46,170 nucleotides of DNA. Source: a virus. Both the position numbers and the translations under genes were made by a program. Positions within the stretch are counted from its first letter, which is position 1. Each line of letters opens with the position of its first letter. Under the pieces are notes generated by a model. It saw nothing but the letters and a program-made list of their open reading frames with translations. It was not told where the DNA came from and did not search any database. The stretch spans positions 1 to 46,170 of IMG/VR virus record IMGVR_UViG_3300037847_006658; one strand, written 5' to 3'. Shown one piece after another: positions 34,801 to 42,215 of the stretch.

Positions 34801-34815
34801 CAGAACTTCGCATGA
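28888..34815 (+). CDS. Giant tail/fibre structural protein (1975 aa)
   Basis: The longest gene. The N-terminus (NARGNILYVNPNDLDATDSI, ARPFKTIQRALIEAARF, MLYPGEHIVDNRPGWIPDG) has the look of a pectate-lyase-like parallel beta-helix. The middle holds repeated Gly/Val/Thr-rich beta modules. The C-terminus (about 1630 on) carries fibre motifs such as TATAFVGDGSGLENLS and VGIGTTIPNFPLEL, and ends with an SVGIATFTNAS-type cap. It is probably a baseplate-attached fibre or tailspike, conserved in cyanomyoviruses. It overlaps the next gene by 4 nt (ATGA). Confidence 0.75.
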   Translation: MPLSRLDNFLKNARGNILYVNPNDLDATDSIENQGNSLARPFKTIQRALIEAARFSYQSGLDNDRFNKTTIMLYPGEHIVDNRPGWIPDGEDNFRLRDGTTSDNFSSWSLTTNYDLTTTDNALYKMNSVHGGVIVPRGTSIVGFDLRKTKIRPKYVPNPQNDSIERSAIFRVTGGCYFWQFSIFDGDPNGTVYKDYTTGVFVPNFSHHKLTCFEYADGVNNVKISDAFINNFDAARTDLDMYYEKVGLAYGPSSGREIEPDYPSSGLDIQPKIDEFRIVGPQGGSIGISSIKAGDGVVSTDTITVTLNEALFGLDVDTSFQVEGISDSGYDGQFVVSDVITTDSSGTTVFKYKVSNPPTEPLPTPTGAVVNLQVDTVTSASPYIFNISQRSVFGMCGLLADGSKATGFKSMVVAQFTGIGLQKDKNAFVKYDSTSGEYKDATFTGNENIQTDSRAVYKPAYSNFHIKCENDSILQLVSIFAIGYSQHFVVDTGGDQSLTNSNSNFGSKALNALGFRKECYKRDDVGYITNIIPPKQIESTDITVEFNAIDVYKTAVGVGSTSRFYLYNETNQDVAPKETIQGYRVGAKPDDKIKVLIAGTEYQARIVMPDTELSSTQNSFEKVFAVGRASGINSITSNTFTLTSDHNLIEGESLRVISENGHLPDGLRDNNLYFAITDGVGANQIKVAKTLNDAIEGNPLTINNKGGILKIQSRVSDKKSGDIGHPIQYDVNESNWYLTVGTAATDNNIYSTLVGLGTTAIGSATPRTFITRTPDTRNISDTIYRLRYVIPAGSGITSARPPQDGFVIQDSSDVTGATDTEVAKYYSPNNVSLSNVSELRNFKFIAHAHWSGNVANILTELPHKLRAGAEVKIDNVTSANNPLGAGNSGFNGTFEVAGITSTREFTVNLTSTVGPGTFTNDTTSRTTSLPTFSQSRYPGTYSIYRSQEVQEYQAGIQDGIYNLIVINSSNTPNVAPFATDRYAQPIQFLYPQTNRDNPTSNPRASKTFALPTPIGQTVIDEPQHSLTGETLKGFQRDRKAGFGITAIQSNSAGTAHTIFTDLDHGLNRVVNVSIAESGAGYGSGSAGYIYNAQLVSAGAATTQGEGATARIQINAAGNLVSAKIMHGGSNYEVGEKLQIVGVSTNAPHTTGIVSVTQIYNNIGDVLEVSGVEPFANNGYNTLYEVTGVATDSARRITVSSASTIGNIPVGGIGVTDSSTALVEITGQSLDVTGFSYNATTGIGIVTTAQRHGLLVDNLIKLGGADAPLYRGDFVVKKINSQTSFNVNIGVNTIAPGTSGTIVAYRYACNSQGGNILREDENLGGRQIFDYAGITTTISSAITNAASTTINIRDLENVDLNIGDYLIVDKEVMRISDTVSGTSAVTVFRGVFGTQATTHADESVVRRISCHPVEFRRNSIIRASGHTFEYLGYGPGNYSTALPSRQDRTLTAQEELISQSTKKDGGINVYTGMNDQGDFYVGNKRVSSSTGQEEVFDTPVPSVTGEDIRVGTEGGLNIGFDVLTPLEAVISRSIRVEGGQDGNIISEFDGPVIFNNKITSTSSDGIESASLFLQGDQGDVTVSRKLTVGISTPTLAGNVGDVVFNASPNKAGYAGWIYTQQNGWFRFGAISETNNTLDGIFENVGIATTTSGLNTLQVGAGASLFAVDGTGVGIGTTANNFKIHAIGDARITGTLDVGSATSIGSDVRVSGTVTATAFVGDGSGLENLSNDTLFTPTAAGFGTGIFPTNNLRVGIGTTIPNFPLELGTAGTGTTDLKVHNVAIFDDFISANDVLVGGALTATTYRLDSSTSNITAGIVTASNVTVGTALSTSSGNVGLGTATPRGKLDIEGETRFKTYSENLETLDISSGVVNIDLSKGQSFDLTLDEDVTSFKLLNPPDDVTAFTIRISQNATGNFSVGIATFTNASDAAITVKFAGGGIVPGITTAASATDIYSFMTFDGGSTLFGVTGGQNFA

Positions 34816-36422
34816 TAGGATTTAAGGTATTCTCTAGTACACCTACTGATTTTGACTTAAACGGTCCGATTTTATCTTATACGGTTAGTCCATTCAGCAC
34901 TTCCGTATGTGGTGTCGCCACATTTGTTGGCATTGCAACTGCAACGTTCCCAAATTCCACAGTTGGATTGGGAACAGTTGTTTATCAATGGTATGAAGTT
35001 GGAGAGGGAGCACTTTCTGATACTTCTACGGTGACAGGAACTGCCACAACTACACTAACACTAACATCTCTTGTCAGTCCAGATGATAATGGAAGACAAT
35101 TCTTCCAAGAAATTACATATGCTCCATCTGGAACAACAGCAAGAGCACAGAATCAACCATTAACTTCTGATATATTAACATTAAATAGAAAACCAGATAT
35201 CAACATTCTTGTCAACCCAATTAGTGCGACTGCAATCACTAATGATGAGAGAACATTTACAGTAGCAGCAGAACCAACAACAGATACAACAGATGTCATT
35301 GGTTATCAGTGGTTGTTGAACGGTGATGATGCTTCAGATGGCACAACAGGAACATTTACATTATCTGGAACAAACAATCCTGTTCTGACGATTGAATCTA
35401 GCGCAGTTGGATTGTCAACTGTACAATGTAGATTCTCTCTTGCTAATGCATGTGACTCTCCAAAACTTTCTACTGGTGCTACTTTCACAGTAGTATCTCC
35501 TGATGATACTGATAGAAACGTTGTTGACTTTGAAATCACTGGAGACTTTGATACTACATTATATGATAGTGGAGAGCAAGATCTTACAGATGGTGAATTG
35601 GCATTTGAAGCAGATTCTGATAACCCATCCAGAACTATTGTCATCTACTCTGAAGAAAAAGACTTGCCAGTTCAAATTACACTTAGAGGTGCTGCTGGTG
35701 CTACATTCGGTAGCAATGCTGGTGGAGAAGGTGGTGTCGCAGTATTCAAGAAGACATTACTTAGAAACGTAGAATATGCAATCAAACTGAATCCATCTCA
35801 GTCACCATTCGCTGGAACTGGTGGTGGTGGAGGCGGAGCATTCTTCTATGAGAAGGCAGTTCTTCTTGCCGCATGTGGAGGCGGTGGTGGCGCATCTGCT
35901 GGTGGTAAAGGTGGTGATGGTGGCGGTGTTAGTGTCGCTGGTGAAGACGGACAAGGAAGAAATGCTGGACAGGGTGGTGCTCTGGTTCCAGATGGAACAT
36001 TGGATAACATTGGTGAAAGTGTTGATGGAACACAAGGCGGACAAACTACAGCATGTACCATCGGTAGTTACTATGCAAACATTGGACTTTCTCCATGTGC
36101 TGATATTGGCACAGAAGTTCCATTTAGAAATAGAGATGGTTTCCAAACTGAAGGCACAGCACTTATCAATAGAGGATATAAACCAAATGGTGCAACTGAG
36201 AGAAACAATGGAGGAAATAGTTCCACAACTGATACTTCAGTAGCAACGCTCATCGGTGGTGGTGGTTCTGGTGCTGTTGGAGGTAATGCTTCTACTGCCG
36301 CAGATTCTTCTGGAGGTGGAGCAAGTGGATATTCCAATGGTGCAATTACAATCCTATCAACTAGATTGGGTGGAAACACATCCACAGTTGCTTCAATCAC
36401 AATCGAAGCAGTGACTCTCTGA
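34812..36422 (+). CDS. Glycine-rich tail adhesin with Ig-like N-terminus
   Basis: A 536-residue protein. Residues 1-235 look like two Ig-like beta domains (VVYQWYEVGEGALSD, YQWLLNGDDASDG). Residues about 290-500 carry long glycine runs (TGGGGGGAF, ACGGGGGASAGGKGGDGGG, IGGGGSGAVGGNAS). Such runs form polyglycine-II bundles in T-even gp38-type adhesins that contact receptors. It is coupled to the giant fibre gene by ATGA. It may be the receptor-binding tip; not proven. Confidence 0.65.
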   Translation: MIGFKVFSSTPTDFDLNGPILSYTVSPFSTSVCGVATFVGIATATFPNSTVGLGTVVYQWYEVGEGALSDTSTVTGTATTTLTLTSLVSPDDNGRQFFQEITYAPSGTTARAQNQPLTSDILTLNRKPDINILVNPISATAITNDERTFTVAAEPTTDTTDVIGYQWLLNGDDASDGTTGTFTLSGTNNPVLTIESSAVGLSTVQCRFSLANACDSPKLSTGATFTVVSPDDTDRNVVDFEITGDFDTTLYDSGEQDLTDGELAFEADSDNPSRTIVIYSEEKDLPVQITLRGAAGATFGSNAGGEGGVAVFKKTLLRNVEYAIKLNPSQSPFAGTGGGGGGAFFYEKAVLLAACGGGGGASAGGKGGDGGGVSVAGEDGQGRNAGQGGALVPDGTLDNIGESVDGTQGGQTTACTIGSYYANIGLSPCADIGTEVPFRNRDGFQTEGTALINRGYKPNGATERNNGGNSSTTDTSVATLIGGGGSGAVGGNASTAADSSGGGASGYSNGAITILSTRLGGNTSTVASITIEAVTL

Positions 36423-36429
36423 GCGTCTA

Positions 36430-36437
36430 AATAAATA
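36430..36437 (+). promoter_or_regulatory. Late-promoter-like box AATAAATA
   Basis: One mismatch to TATAAATA (within CTAAATAAATA), 32 nt ahead of the S74 fibre start at 36470. Confidence 0.45.
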
Positions 36438-36469
36438 TATCAAAAGTTTTTGGGGGAGAGTGAACCCAA

Positions 36470-37822
36470 ATGGGCATCAATAGAAATTTTGTAGTCAAGA
36501 ATGGATTAGAGGTAAACTCTAATCAACTGGTAGTAAATGCAGATACTGGATTTATCGGTATCGCCAGTACAGGACCGAATACACAATTAGATGTTCGTGG
36601 TGGTATTGCCGCTACGGACTTAAACATTACTGGTGTAGCAACGATTGCTACATACAAGGCAACGATTGGTATTGCTACCAATGCACTCCTTACTAATGCA
36701 GAAGTAACTGGTATTGGTACGGTAGAGACTCTGATTGCAGCAAACAATCGAGGAACTAATCTAAACATTACTGGTGTTGGTACGATTGGTTTCGGTGAAA
36801 TCGCACACCTTGATGGTACAAACATCAACTATACTGGTGTTGGTACGATTGCCACACTGAATGGCGATCAGATTATTGCTGCAACTGCACTCAGAACTGC
36901 AAACTTAAATGCAACTGGTGTAACAACTATTTCTGACTTGACTGTTGAAGGAACAACAGTTGATAGTTTAACGGTTAATAACTTCTCTAACCTTTCAGGT
37001 ATCACCACGATTGACACTCTATTGAGTGATGTAATCAATGTATCTGGTGTCAGTACCGTAAGTTTAGTTGAATTTAGAACGGGTATCATCACTCATTCAG
37101 ATCCTGCTACTGGTATTGTCACATACTATGGTGATGGTTCTCAGTTGCAGTTCCTGCCTGGTGCATCTCCTGGCGGTTCTGATACACAGGTTCAATTTAA
37201 CGCTGCTGGTGTCTTCTCTGGACACTCTGGATTTACTTACAACTATCAAACTGTAAGTATGTCCAGTTTGAATGTTTCAACTGGAGCTACCTTTGCTGTT
37301 GTTAATGTCGGAACAGGAATTACATTAAACAATACTGGAATTAATGTAACAGGTATTGCGACTGTCAATGGATTTGAAGTTACTGGCGGAAGTTCTATCG
37401 GCGTTGACGTTAGAACAAGAAACTTAAATGTATCTGGCATTGCCACTGTTGGAACAGGACTTACATTATCTACAGACTTGATTGATGGAGGCACAACTGT
37501 TAGAATTTTAGGAGAAAATCTAAGAGTTGCTGGTGTCGTTACTTGTCAAGATGTAGACTCCTTATCTGACATCAATTTCAAAGAAAATGTCAACACGGTA
37601 GATGGAGCACTTGATAAAGTAAGTGAACTTCGTGGTGTAAGTTTCAACTGGAAAGAATCTGGAGAACCCTCTTACGGTGTCATCGCTCAAGAATTAGAAA
37701 ATGTTCTTCCTGAACTGGTTCATGGTGACGATCCTAAGAGAGTAAACTATAATGGTATTATCGGCGTCCTAATTGAAGCAATCAAGGAATTGAAAGCAGA
37801 AGTTGAGGAGTTGAAAAAGTAA
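36470..37822 (+). CDS. Tail fibre with S74 intramolecular chaperone
   Basis: A 450-residue fibre. The N-terminal 330 residues are repeats of the type LNITGVATIATYKATIGIAT, a trimeric beta-fibre. From about residue 366 a Peptidase_S74 domain follows: LSDINFKENVN (Ser/Lys dyad region), LRGVSFNWKESG, YGVIAQELENVLPELV, YNGIIGVLIEAIKELKAEVE. S74 domains fold the trimer and then cut themselves off. A long coiled coil ends the protein. It is followed by an oxygenase gene. Confidence 0.85.
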   Translation: MGINRNFVVKNGLEVNSNQLVVNADTGFIGIASTGPNTQLDVRGGIAATDLNITGVATIATYKATIGIATNALLTNAEVTGIGTVETLIAANNRGTNLNITGVGTIGFGEIAHLDGTNINYTGVGTIATLNGDQIIAATALRTANLNATGVTTISDLTVEGTTVDSLTVNNFSNLSGITTIDTLLSDVINVSGVSTVSLVEFRTGIITHSDPATGIVTYYGDGSQLQFLPGASPGGSDTQVQFNAAGVFSGHSGFTYNYQTVSMSSLNVSTGATFAVVNVGTGITLNNTGINVTGIATVNGFEVTGGSSIGVDVRTRNLNVSGIATVGTGLTLSTDLIDGGTTVRILGENLRVAGVVTCQDVDSLSDINFKENVNTVDGALDKVSELRGVSFNWKESGEPSYGVIAQELENVLPELVHGDDPKRVNYNGIIGVLIEAIKELKAEVEELKK

Positions 37823-37850
37823 ACTAAATATTATACACACTGATTAAACT

Positions 37851-38513
37851 ATGTCTTTACAATCTCTCTGGTATTTTACCGGATTGCCTGATGATGTCGT
37901 CAATTCACTTTGTGATGATTTAGCTAGCACCCCAGAAAATTTATTCATTGATTCGCATATCAAAAAGGGTAACGTCAATGATGGCACAGAAGGTGCTGGC
38001 AATGTAATGAATGCTGATAAAAGAAATTCTAAACACGCTTGGATTTCAACCAATCATTGGATTGGAGGATTTCTTTGGCACTATATCATGAAAGCAAATA
38101 GGGAAAACTTTCTATACGATCTCACCAACATTGACGGTGAGTTCATGCAATACACAGTATATAATGAGGGTTGTTATTACAAGTGGCATACTGACACAGA
38201 TATTTCTACTTGGCGAACACCACAAACTCTTGATAAGGGCGAAGAAATAAAAAAGAATCATGTAGATGATTTTCTTGCACAATCGGTAGAACAAACCAGA
38301 AAACTTTCTGGAGTTCTGCAACTGTCAGATCCTGAAGATTATGAGGGTGGTTCTGTTCAAATTATGGGAGGAGGTGGAAACACATACTTCCTACCAAAGA
38401 GAAAAGGAACCCTGGCATTTTTTGATTCGAGAAGTATGCATAGAGTTCAACCAATCAAAAGTGGAGAACGTAGAAGTTTAGTATTCTGGGTAAACGGTCC
38501 GCGCTGGAGGTGA
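37851..38513 (+). CDS. PKHD-type 2OG-Fe(II) oxygenase
   Basis: A 220-residue protein with all ligand motifs: YYKWHTDTD (H113, D115), LSGVLQLSDPEDYEGGSVQI, LPKRKGTLAFFDSRSMHRVQ (H197) and GERRSLVFWVNGP (R208). This is the PKHD/PiuC-like class of Fe(II) dioxygenases, frequent in cyanomyoviruses next to fibre genes. It may hydroxylate a virion or host protein; the substrate is unknown. Confidence 0.85.
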   Translation: MSLQSLWYFTGLPDDVVNSLCDDLASTPENLFIDSHIKKGNVNDGTEGAGNVMNADKRNSKHAWISTNHWIGGFLWHYIMKANRENFLYDLTNIDGEFMQYTVYNEGCYYKWHTDTDISTWRTPQTLDKGEEIKKNHVDDFLAQSVEQTRKLSGVLQLSDPEDYEGGSVQIMGGGGNTYFLPKRKGTLAFFDSRSMHRVQPIKSGERRSLVFWVNGPRWR

Positions 38514-38517
38514 CACT

Positions 38518-39267
38518 ATGATGAGACTTAAGCAGGCAGATGGTTGCAACAAACCTAAGCACGTCTATGATTATGGCGAAGAATTAAATTCAGGATTCTC
38601 TCTCACAAGAAATCCTGTATTTGATGAGTATGGATATTTAATTCTCAAAGATTTTATAGATGTCAGCGATTTGGTAGAACTCCCCACAGAGGAAAGAGGA
38701 CTTCGATATACTGATAAAGGCGAATTAAAAGAGAAACTTAAAGTAGAGAGACAGGTTGCAGGTTCTCTTGCCAGATATAATCTATCTCAGAAATATAGTA
38801 AGATTTCAATCGAGATTAAGAATAAACTTCAAGAAATCATTGGCATGAAGTTACATGAAACTTATTGCTTTGATAGATTTTATTTTGTAGACAATTACTT
38901 ACCGTATCATCTTGACAGAGAAGCGTGTGAGATTTCAGTAACTCTGCACATTTCGACAAATACACATAAACCATGGCATATTGGAATTAAGTCGGCAAAG
39001 GGAGATTTTCAACTAGCAAACTTACATGCTGGTGATGCTATGGTATACAAAGGTATTGAACGTCCACATTGGAGAAATCCATTAGAGTCGAGACATAGCA
39101 AAAGAAGACAATTGTGGCACAAATTGATTGGGAAGAAAGATGATACATACTATCACCAAGTATTTTTTCACTATGTGATGGATGATGGACACTATGTTCA
39201 TTATGCAGGTGACAGTCAATTAACAAGTGAAGATGAGAGACAACCCAATCAATATTTGATTGACTGA
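38518..39267 (+). CDS. Putative 2OG-Fe(II) oxygenase, divergent
   Basis: A 249-residue protein 4 nt after the previous oxygenase. DNYLPYHLDREACEISVTLH (H131, D133), AGDAMVYKGIERPHWRNPL (H184) and HQVFFHYVMDDG suggest an HxD...H Fe(II) site on a beta-helix core. The extra N-terminal 115 residues are not assigned; GYLILKDFIDV is a typical start of PhyH-like oxygenases. Together with its neighbour it forms an oxygenase pair between fibre genes. Confidence 0.7.
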   Translation: MMRLKQADGCNKPKHVYDYGEELNSGFSLTRNPVFDEYGYLILKDFIDVSDLVELPTEERGLRYTDKGELKEKLKVERQVAGSLARYNLSQKYSKISIEIKNKLQEIIGMKLHETYCFDRFYFVDNYLPYHLDREACEISVTLHISTNTHKPWHIGIKSAKGDFQLANLHAGDAMVYKGIERPHWRNPLESRHSKRRQLWHKLIGKKDDTYYHQVFFHYVMDDGHYVHYAGDSQLTSEDERQPNQYLID

Positions 39268-39274
39268 GAAATTT

Positions 39275-39282
39275 TATAAATA
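39275..39282 (+). promoter_or_regulatory. T4-type late promoter box TATAAATA
   Basis: A perfect TATAAATA, 31 nt before the small fibre gene at 39314. A TTGACT at 39260-39265 and TAATAT at 39284-39289 overlap it and could form a weak sigma70 promoter. Confidence 0.65.
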
Positions 39283-39313
39283 ATAATATCTTAAGCCGAG
39301 TGGTGACGCGAAG

Positions 39314-39745
39314 ATGGCTATTAAAATTTCAGGAACAACTGTTATTGATGATAGCAGGAATCTTGTCAATATAAACACCGGTTTAGGGGTTGGAGTTAAT
39401 TCCAACGGAACTTCCGTAGGAACCGGTGTAACTATTCTCAACTTTGTCGGTAGCGCGACAACGATGAGTCTTCACGATGGAACATTAAATATAAGTGCTG
39501 GAGGAGGCGGAGGCGGTGCGTTAGGTATTTCCTCTAACAGTTTCACTAGTTTTGTTGGTACTGCAGTAACTCACTTAAATATTATTGGTGCAGGTATTAC
39601 GGCAGTCGGACTTACCACCATGGCAATTACTATTGACAGAACATTAACTGTCGGTAGACGCACTGGTGCAGTCGTACTTAACCTTATCGGTTCTGGTTTA
39701 GAACTAGGACTGCAAGACGGTAGCACTGTCATTGTCCAATCATAA
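39314..39745 (+). CDS. Miniature fibre-like protein
   Basis: A 143-residue protein starting MAIKISGTTVIDDSRNLVNI, the usual start of cyanophage fibre proteins, with repeats of GTGVTILNFVGSATTMSLHD-type units and a short poly-Gly run (AGGGGGGALG). First of five small fibre-like genes in tandem. It is probably a virion decoration or a fibre fragment. Confidence 0.65.
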   Translation: MAIKISGTTVIDDSRNLVNINTGLGVGVNSNGTSVGTGVTILNFVGSATTMSLHDGTLNISAGGGGGGALGISSNSFTSFVGTAVTHLNIIGAGITAVGLTTMAITIDRTLTVGRRTGAVVLNLIGSGLELGLQDGSTVIVQS

Positions 39746-39748
39746 ATA
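39741..39748 (+). promoter_or_regulatory. Late-promoter-like box CATAAATA
   Basis: One mismatch to TATAAATA, overlapping the stop of the first mini-fibre gene and 19 nt before the next start. Confidence 0.4.
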
Positions 39749-39767
39749 AAACACTCAGTAAAGTCTC

Positions 39768-40007
39768 ATGCCTGAAAGAATACCTCTAGCGTATAATGCT
39801 GACGCTAACCAAATTCAAGAACCCGCAACTACTGATGAACTGCGTATTGGTTTTACCACTGCTACAGTTTTCAGTAATCCTAATAGATTAGATGAGAATG
39901 TCTCTTTGGCAAACTCTCACTTTAACTATATGCATCTGGGTCCTATTACTGTTGGTGCTGGATACAGTATCACTGTTGGTGCTGGTGTTTCTTACGTCGT
40001 TATCTAA
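39768..40007 (+). CDS. Miniature fibre-like protein
   Basis: A 79-residue protein (MPERIPLAYNADANQIQEPA...) ending ITVGAGYSITVGAGVSYVVI, a beta repeat seen in cyanophage fibres. Second in the tandem row; a GGAGAAAG ribosome-type site follows for the next gene. Function inferred only from composition. Confidence 0.6.
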   Translation: MPERIPLAYNADANQIQEPATTDELRIGFTTATVFSNPNRLDENVSLANSHFNYMHLGPITVGAGYSITVGAGVSYVVI

Positions 40008-40019
40008 TAGGAGAAAGAA

Positions 40020-40292
40020 ATGCCATTAAGAGTAAATACTATTGCTGCACCAACTGGCATTAACACTGTCAGTTTTCCTACTGGAGTAGAGGCAAGTAAT
40101 GGTGGATTTAATCCAACAGGAGATATTGTAGTAAATGCAATCGGAGTTGTAACATGCACTTCGTTTGATTCTAACTTAAATATTTCTGGAGTCATCACCG
40201 CGACAAGTTTCAAGGGAGATGGTTCTGGACTCGATATTCCTGGACTTATTACCGTTGGGAAAGGATTTTCCCTTATTACATTCTTATCTTAA
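40020..40292 (+). CDS. Miniature fibre-like protein
   Basis: A 90-residue protein. It contains ATSFKGDGSGLDIPG, the GDGSGL junction found in larger fibres here, and LNISGVITATSF. Preceded by AGGAGAAAG 4-5 nt before the ATG. Third of the row. It could be a fibre unit separated from a longer gene. Confidence 0.6.
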   Translation: MPLRVNTIAAPTGINTVSFPTGVEASNGGFNPTGDIVVNAIGVVTCTSFDSNLNISGVITATSFKGDGSGLDIPGLITVGKGFSLITFLS

Positions 40293-40301
40293 AGGAAAAT
40301 C

Positions 40302-40592
40302 ATGGCATCAAAAATATTTGTAGATCAGATTATTGGAAGAGATGCTGACGGTAACAGTCAAGCAGCGGTAATCGGAAGTGGAGTCTCTGTAACAGACGTT
40401 ACCCTTACCGGAACGACTAATTTGAATGCTACTGGTATCGTTACTGCTACCGAAGTCAACACATTGGATGGTGTAGGTATTAACATCACTGGTATTGTTA
40501 CTGCCGCAAACTTCTTTGGTGCTGCGACAGGACTTACGGGACTTCCATCCTCAAGCATTTCTAAAGTCATTGCATACACCTACATTCAGTAA
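40302..40592 (+). CDS. Miniature fibre-like protein
   Basis: A 96-residue protein starting MASKIFVDQIIGRDADGNSQ. It has the repeats LTGTTNLNATGIVTATEVNT and GINITGIVTAANF, then a short C-terminal SSSISKVIAYTYIQ. Ribosome-type AAAGGAAAATC before the ATG. Fourth of the row. Confidence 0.6.
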   Translation: MASKIFVDQIIGRDADGNSQAAVIGSGVSVTDVTLTGTTNLNATGIVTATEVNTLDGVGINITGIVTAANFFGAATGLTGLPSSSISKVIAYTYIQ

Positions 40593-40597
40593 TTAAA

Positions 40598-40900
40598 ATG
40601 TCACAGTTATTTGTAGATCACATTACTAATACAACTGGAGATGCTCCAGTTGATTTCCCAAATGGCGTGAACATTAGTTCACGTTTAGAAATTACTCAGG
40701 GTTTGAATATTACTGGTGTCATTACTTGTAGTGCAATTGACATTTCTACCGATAATATTAACATCACTGGTGTTGCTACTGCAACCTCATTTAGTGGTGA
40801 CGGTTCTGGCATTACTAACTTAGATCAAGTCACTGCTACCATTGGAGAAATTTTCGCAATGAGATATCTTTTCTCCTATCAAGAGTGTTTTAGCTCTTAA
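40598..40900 (+). CDS. Miniature fibre-like protein
   Basis: A 100-residue protein (MSQLFVDHITNTTGDAPVDF...) with LNITGVITCSAIDIS, INITGVATATSFSGDGSGIT and an unusual C-terminus (FAMRYLFSYQECFSS). Its FVDxI start resembles that of the previous gene, so the two are probably duplicates. Fifth of the row. Confidence 0.6.
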   Translation: MSQLFVDHITNTTGDAPVDFPNGVNISSRLEITQGLNITGVITCSAIDISTDNINITGVATATSFSGDGSGITNLDQVTATIGEIFAMRYLFSYQECFSS

Positions 40901-40910
40901 ATACACTCAT

Positions 40911-40918
40911 TATAAATA
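40911..40918 (+). promoter_or_regulatory. T4-type late promoter box TATAAATA
   Basis: A perfect TATAAATA in the 52-nt gap before the structural gene at 40953. Confidence 0.7.
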
Positions 40919-40952
40919 AATAAACAAACGCAAACGTTATTAACATAAAACT

Positions 40953-41333
40953 ATGGCGCAACCCAATATTGTCGGTGTTGGTACTATTCTTGGAATCACA
41001 ACTGCCGTTATCCCTTCTGCACTGGGAGAAACTGTGATCCTGAGCAACGCAGCAAACAGTGGCTGCGTTATGAAGGTTAATACCATCATTGCTGCGAACA
41101 ACGCAACGAACTCTAACAACTGTCAGCTCAGTGTTACTTATCACACTGGTGCCGCTGGTGCAGGTAGCACTTTCTCGATTGCGAGAAACGTTGGATTGAA
41201 CTCCACATCTACCCTGATTATTACAGATAAGGCGTCATCGTTCTACTTAGAAGAGAATCAATCCCTTTCGGTTGAAACCACTCTTGCTAATAACATTTCT
41301 TTCCTTGTCTCGTACGATCAAATCTTCGCTTGA
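40953..41333 (+). CDS. Small virion structural protein
   Basis: A 126-residue protein, beta-rich with Asn/Thr/Ala (MAQPNIVGVGTILGITTAVI..., VKVN-like NTIIAANNATNSNNCQLSVT). It resembles small phage capsid or tail decoration proteins with a jelly-roll-like pattern. It has its own late promoter and is not one of the mini-fibre repeats. No close family named. Confidence 0.55.
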   Translation: MAQPNIVGVGTILGITTAVIPSALGETVILSNAANSGCVMKVNTIIAANNATNSNNCQLSVTYHTGAAGAGSTFSIARNVGLNSTSTLIITDKASSFYLEENQSLSVETTLANNISFLVSYDQIFA

Positions 41334-41365
41334 TTATATTAACTGTAATCTAAGGAGGTAAAGTT

Positions 41366-42214
41366 ATGTCTGGTGCATACATTGGTGATACTGGTGTAAA
41401 GGGAGTAAATAGACTCAATTCAAACAACAGAATCTCAGCACAATATACTGTTGGCGGTGCTTCTGCTGGTGCTGGTGTGAGTTTCTCTACTGTTGGTGGA
41501 CAACAGATGGCGGCATTTTTCGCCTCTGACTTTATTACTTTCAACGGTATTGCTGTAAACCCTGATTCTTACGTCAATAAGAAAACTAGCAAATATGTTG
41601 CAACGGAGACTGGAGGTGCGCCACCAACTTCGTTCAACTGGTTAATTGTTGCTGGTGGTTCTCACGGTGGCGGTGGAATGGGTGAAGGAACCCAAACAGG
41701 ACTTAATTTAGAAGGACAGAAATTAACAGTTACTGTTGCTTCTAGTGGAAGAAATAACAGCAGTATTTCATCCCCTGCTCTTCCATCTACTATCGAGAGA
41801 ACTGGTGGTGGTGGTGCTGGTGGACAGGGACAACCTGGCGGTTCTGGAGGCGGCGCTGGTAGGGACGGTCCTCACACTGGTGGTTCTGGAAACGCTGGAG
41901 GTTATTCGCCACCAGAGGGCAATAACGGCGGTCCTGGATGCGGTCCACCATTCGGTGGTGGAGGCGGCGGCGGTGGTGCCGGTGGTTCTGGACAAGGTGC
42001 CCGTGGTTGCGGACCTAATAATGAAAGAGGTGGTGGTGGCGGACCTGGACGCTCCAGTAACTTTGTAGGAGAAGAAAGGTTCTATTCCAGAGGAGGAACT
42101 CAAGGCACCTGTAACGGACCTTGTGCTGGACCTGGTGGACCTTCACCGTTTGGACTTCAGAACACTGGAGACTCTGGACGTTCTGGTGTCATTTACATTA
42201 AATATAGTACATGA
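41366..42214 (+). CDS. Polyglycine-rich adhesin-like protein
   Basis: A 282-residue protein preceded by AGGAGG (41353-41358), an ideal ribosome site. The N-terminal 110 residues are a beta-type attachment region (QYTVGGASAGAGVSF, MAAFFASDFITFNGI). Residues about 147-260 are dominated by glycine runs (GGGGAGGQGQPGGSGGGAG, FGGGGGGGGAGGSGQGARG) with a few Cys and Asn loops. It ends SGRSGVIYIKYST. The layout recalls gp38-like receptor-binding adhesins with polyglycine-II cores. It may determine host range. Confidence 0.65.
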   Translation: MSGAYIGDTGVKGVNRLNSNNRISAQYTVGGASAGAGVSFSTVGGQQMAAFFASDFITFNGIAVNPDSYVNKKTSKYVATETGGAPPTSFNWLIVAGGSHGGGGMGEGTQTGLNLEGQKLTVTVASSGRNNSSISSPALPSTIERTGGGGAGGQGQPGGSGGGAGRDGPHTGGSGNAGGYSPPEGNNGGPGCGPPFGGGGGGGGAGGSGQGARGCGPNNERGGGGGPGRSSNFVGEERFYSRGGTQGTCNGPCAGPGGPSPFGLQNTGDSGRSGVIYIKYST

Positions 42215-42215
42215 T

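Noticed and set aside
41800-42060. Apparent tandem repeats that could be read as a CRISPR-like or minisatellite array
   Set aside because: The repetition is of GGN glycine codons within an open frame, with no spacers or constant repeat length.
41736-42068. 110-residue ORF within the polyglycine gene
   Set aside because: Alternative frame of GGT/GGC-rich codons gives Val/Leu-rich nonsense; it is a by-product of the glycine repeats.
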